From Chloroflexota bacterium (GTDB lineage: Bacteria > Chloroflexota > Anaerolineae > Anaerolineales > Villigracilaceae), in assembly GCA_023484185.1 (NCBI GenBank), contig JAMDBC010000180.1, forward strand, positions 1 to 7,921: a stretch of 7,921 nucleotides of DNA. Direction: 5' to 3'. The notes below the pieces were generated by a model that saw only the letters and a list, made by a program, of their open reading frames with translations, made no database searches and was not told where the DNA came from. The position numbers and the translations under genes were made by a program. Shown one piece after another: positions 6,225 through 7,921 of this stretch (its first letter is position 1; every line of letters starts with the position of its first letter).

Positions 6225-7069
6225 TTCTCTTCTTCGTCAAGCGCATCAATGTGCCCTGGCTTCTCCTTGCCCAACTCCAGCGACCGCTGATACGCCGCCC
6301 AGACCGCACGCGAAATCGCCGTACGGAAGCCGGCCTTCTCCAAATAATACAACGCCTCCGCAGACGTGCCGCCCGGCGATGTGACTTGATTCCGCAGCGT
6401 GGCAGGATGCCGCTCTGCATGTTCATAGAACGAGGCAGAGCCTTTAATGGTTTGTAAAACCAATTGCTCGGCAATGCGGCGCGGAAAGCCCATATGCACA
6501 CCGGCATCTATCAATGCTTCGGTGAAAAGAAAAACGTAAGCTGGGCCTGAACCTGAGAGCGCTGTCGCCATATCGAGATAGCTTTCATCTTCCACAAATA
6601 CTTCCGCGCCCAACGCGCCGAGGATGGCACGCGCCATCTCCTGCTGTTCTTCGGTCGTTTCTTTTGATGCAGCCCAGACCGTGATCCCCTCGCCGATCTG
6701 TCCCGGCGTATTCGGCATCGAGCGAACAATGGCCTTATGCTTCAACCCGGCGCCGATCTTCTTCATGCTGGCGCCCGCAATGATGGAAAGCACCAGCGCG
6801 TCGGCGCGGACTCCCTTCAAACCTTTCATCACTTCGCTCAATCTCTGCGGCTTTACCGACAGCACCACCACATCCGCTTCGTGGACTGCAGCGGCGTTGT
6901 CCGTGGTCACACGGATGCCGTACTTTTTATGCAGTTCATCTCCGCGTTCAGCGCGCGGGCCGGATGCGGTCAGGTTTTCAGGCTTTGCCAATTTCTGACG
7001 CAATAATCCGGCAATCATGGCTTCCGCCATCACGCCAGGTCCGATAAATGCGATTTTGTTTTTGAGCAT
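6221..7069 (-). CDS. proC: Pyrroline-5-carboxylate reductase
   Basis: ProC performs the last step of proline synthesis, the NAD(P)H-dependent reduction of 1-pyrroline-5-carboxylate to L-proline, in the cytosol. The N-terminal Rossmann fold shows KIAFIGPGVMAEAMIAGL (5-22), with the GxGxMA dinucleotide-binding loop, then SVKPQ (71-75) and MPNTP (118-122). The C-terminal dimerisation and substrate domain has ALSGSGPAYVFLFTEALIDA (170-189) and QVTSPGGTSAEAL (228-240), the P5CR signature. At 282 residues it is near the usual length. The frame is open further upstream to 7204, but GGAGG at 7079-7075 sits five bases before the ATG at 7069. The upstream extension would also cross the ruvA terminator, so this start is preferred (the adjacent ATG at 7072 is only two bases from the GGAGG). 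It is followed by the GNAT gene with an ATGA overlap. Confidence 0.96.
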   Translation of the reverse strand: MLKNKIAFIGPGVMAEAMIAGLLRQKLAKPENLTASGPRAERGDELHKKYGIRVTTDNAAAVHEADVVVLSVKPQRLSEVMKGLKGVRADALVLSIIAGASMKKIGAGLKHKAIVRSMPNTPGQIGEGITVWAASKETTEEQQEMARAILGALGAEVFVEDESYLDMATALSGSGPAYVFLFTEALIDAGVHMGFPRRIAEQLVLQTIKGSASFYEHAERHPATLRNQVTSPGGTSAEALYYLEKAGFRTAISRAVWAAYQRSLELGKEKPGHIDALDEEEK

Positions 7070-7074
7070 CATTG

Positions 7075-7079
7075 CCTCC
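7075..7079 (-). promoter_or_regulatory. Shine-Dalgarno site GGAGG deciding the proC start
   Basis: GGAGG on the minus strand lies five bases before ATG 7069 and two bases before the tandem ATG at 7072. The normal spacing favours 7069. Confidence 0.75.
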
Positions 7080-7085
7080 GTGGTC

Positions 7086-7091
7086 ATTATA
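7086..7091 (-). promoter_or_regulatory. Possible -10 box TATAAT for proC
   Basis: A perfect TATAAT on the minus strand lies between the ruvA terminator and the proC ribosome binding site. Initiation about seven bases on (near 7079) would give a leader of roughly ten bases beginning at the GGAGG. No good -35 box is visible; at 17-base spacing the hexamer is GCTCGT, inside the terminator stem. A promoter is expected here because a terminator separates proC from ruvA. Confidence 0.4.
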
Positions 7092-7101
7092 CTGTGCAGA
7101 T

Positions 7102-7132
7102 AAAAAAAACGAGCGGACTCTCGTCCACTCGT
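7102..7132 (-). terminator. Intrinsic terminator after ruvA
   Basis: Read on the minus strand, the 10-bp stem ACGAGTGGAC/GTCCGCTCGT (one G-T pair) has a GAGA tetraloop and merges into a run of eight T (7109-7102). It starts 14 bases after the ruvA stop and should separate ruvA from proC transcriptionally. Confidence 0.88.
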
Positions 7133-7145
7133 GGCATTTACAAAG

Positions 7146-7724
7146 TTACTTTCCTGTATATTGCAACGCCATTCTGAGACGTTCTTCCACATCCTTGGGC
7201 GCATCCTTTGGCAAAGCCTGAATGGCGGTCTGCGCTTCGATCACGGAATAGCCAAGGGCCGTCAAAGCGGCAAGGACTTCACTGTCCGCATCGGACATGG
7301 ATGCAATTTTAGACAAGGCGTCAATCGGTTTGAGGCGATCTTTCAGATGCAGTGCGATCTTCTGCGCGGTCTTCTTTCCAACGCCGGGGACGCGCGACAA
7401 AATTTCAGCTTCGTCAGAAAAGACCGCCCGTTGGACGGTGTCCACTGTGAGAGTGGATAAGACTGATAGAGCCACTTTCGGACCGACGCCGTCCACGCCG
7501 AGTAACATGTTGAAGAGTTCACGGTCAGACTGTGACTCAAAACCATAAAGCGTCAACGCATCTTCCCGGACAACGAGATGGGTGTACAGCAAAATGGCTT
7601 CGCCCGTCTTCATGCGTCCGCGCACTTGCGCCGGGACAAAGACGCGCAGTCCCACCCCGCCGATTTCGACAACAAGAGCGTTATCTTCGATCTGGATGAT
7701 TTCACCGCGCAGAGTTGCTATCAT
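7146..7724 (-). CDS. ruvA: Holliday junction branch migration protein RuvA
   Basis: RuvA binds four-way DNA junctions as a tetramer and loads the RuvB motor during recombination and repair. The 192-residue length is typical. Domain I is the OB fold, opening with MIATLRGEIIQIEDNALVVEIGGVG and containing THLVVREDALTLYGF (48-62). Domain II has two helix-hairpin-helix motifs, GVDGVGPKVAL (76-86) and VPGVGKKTAQKI (112-123), which hold the DNA backbone. Domain III (~145-192, DADSEVLAALTALGYS ...) is the RuvB-contacting helical domain and is complete. Neither ruvB nor ruvC is adjacent in this window, and a terminator follows, so ruvA is a separate unit on this side. No Shine-Dalgarno site precedes the ATG. 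A TATAAT six bases upstream suggests a leaderless transcript. Confidence 0.97.
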   Translation of the reverse strand: MIATLRGEIIQIEDNALVVEIGGVGLRVFVPAQVRGRMKTGEAILLYTHLVVREDALTLYGFESQSDRELFNMLLGVDGVGPKVALSVLSTLTVDTVQRAVFSDEAEILSRVPGVGKKTAQKIALHLKDRLKPIDALSKIASMSDADSEVLAALTALGYSVIEAQTAIQALPKDAPKDVEERLRMALQYTGK

Positions 7725-7730
7725 GGGCTA

Positions 7731-7736
7731 ATTATA
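7731..7736 (-). promoter_or_regulatory. Possible -10 box of a leaderless ruvA promoter
   Basis: TATAAT on the minus strand is separated by only six bases (tagccc) from the ruvA ATG. The expected start of transcription therefore falls on or beside the A of the start codon. No Shine-Dalgarno site is present. The -35 region is weak (CGCAAA at 17-base spacing). Confidence 0.45.
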
Positions 7737-7739
7737 TGT

Positions 7740-7790
7740 CATTGTGAGCGGTCTTTGCGAAGCATCTATGAAAGCGATGCTTTTGTCAAG
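7740..7790. repeat. Degenerate REP-like repeat with hairpin
   Basis: The stretch reads cattgtgagcggtctttgcgaagc, a degenerate form of the widespread 'cattgcgagcgaagcgaagcaatc' intergenic repeat (resemblance from memory). It includes a 7-bp hairpin AAGCATC/GATGCTT (7760-7766 with 7776-7782). No gene is supported here. Confidence 0.4.
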
Positions 7791-7830
7791 AGAAAAATAA
7801 AGAGAACGTCAGCACCTTAAAAGAGCAGGA

Positions 7831-7915
7831 GCGACTTGTTGAAATACATAGCCGGATTTGCCGGAAGCATCTATTCGTTGTCAAGCAACAAGAGTATCTC
7901 CAACAAGTGTGTCGC
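7831..7915. repeat. Large palindrome with two inner hairpins
   Basis: GCGACTTGTTG (7831-7841) pairs with CAACAAG plus TCGC (7901-7907 and 7912-7915), interrupted by a 4-base TGTG bulge. Inside lie CCGG-atttg-CCGG (7852-7864) and GTTG-tcaag-CAAC (7877-7889). A second CAACAAG at 7886-7892 could pair with the left arm instead. The 11-mer gaagcatctat at 7864-7874 repeats 7759-7769. It may be an intergenic repeat or a structured RNA cut close to the window edge. I see no gene in 7737-7921. Confidence 0.4.
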
Positions 7916-7921
7916 AATCAA

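Noticed and set aside
7070..7204. Upstream extension of the proC frame to 7204
   Set aside because: It would run across the ruvA terminator and into the ruvA 3' end; the GGAGG site and the Rossmann motif position support the start at 7069.
7761..7789. Minus-strand TTGACA at 7789-7784 as a ruvA -35 box
   Set aside because: At 17-base spacing the -10 would be GATGCT, a poor match, whereas a perfect TATAAT lies closer to the gene.
7578..7820. Plus-strand open frame ending in a CHCERSLRSIYESDAF-like sequence
   Set aside because: It is antisense to ruvA, and its tail is the translation of a known type of intergenic repeat.

Overview
The window is an ordinary stretch of bacterial chromosome with moderate G+C. 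The best guess for the host is a member of the Chloroflexota, possibly Anaerolineae-like. This rests on the style of several proteins: a lipoprotein with a Thr/Pro-rich linker and an SH3-like domain, a membrane-anchored DsbA-like protein, and a membrane-anchored phosphodiester-glycosidase-like protein. Short intergenic palindromes of the REP type fit the same picture. The assignment is an inference from memory of such families, not a database result.

Layout, left to right. The C-terminal 292 residues of a PiT-type phosphate transporter enter from the left edge and end at 880. A gene-free stretch (881-1198) holds an imperfect inverted repeat. A 260-residue cytosolic protein of unknown function (1199-1981) follows, closed by a perfect intrinsic terminator. 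A second palindrome-rich spacer leads to a DsbA-like membrane-anchored thioredoxin-fold gene (2222-2968). This gene carries an in-frame TAG at codon 19 and has lost the second cysteine of its active site. Eight bases after it begins a lipoprotein with an SH3-like and a probable beta-sandwich domain (2977-3783).

A near-consensus sigma-70 promoter (4022-4049) drives a long structured leader and a complete tRNA-Lys(CTT) with encoded CCA (4182-4256), ended by a strong hairpin terminator (4300-4335). Next is a 414-residue membrane-anchored NAGPA-like protein (4438-5682). It converges with a minus-strand block read from right to left: ruvA (7724-7146), its terminator, then proC (7069-6221) overlapping a GNAT acetyltransferase gene (6224-5691) by ATGA. 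The last ~200 bases hold degenerate repeats and a foldable palindrome but no supportable gene.

Most genes are independent housekeeping or envelope units. Two pairs look co-transcribed: the DsbA-like gene with the lipoprotein, and proC with the GNAT gene. I see no clear defence, mobile or biosynthetic system. The points most worth a second look are the doubly damaged DsbA-like gene, the long tRNA leader, and the apparently leaderless ruvA promoter.
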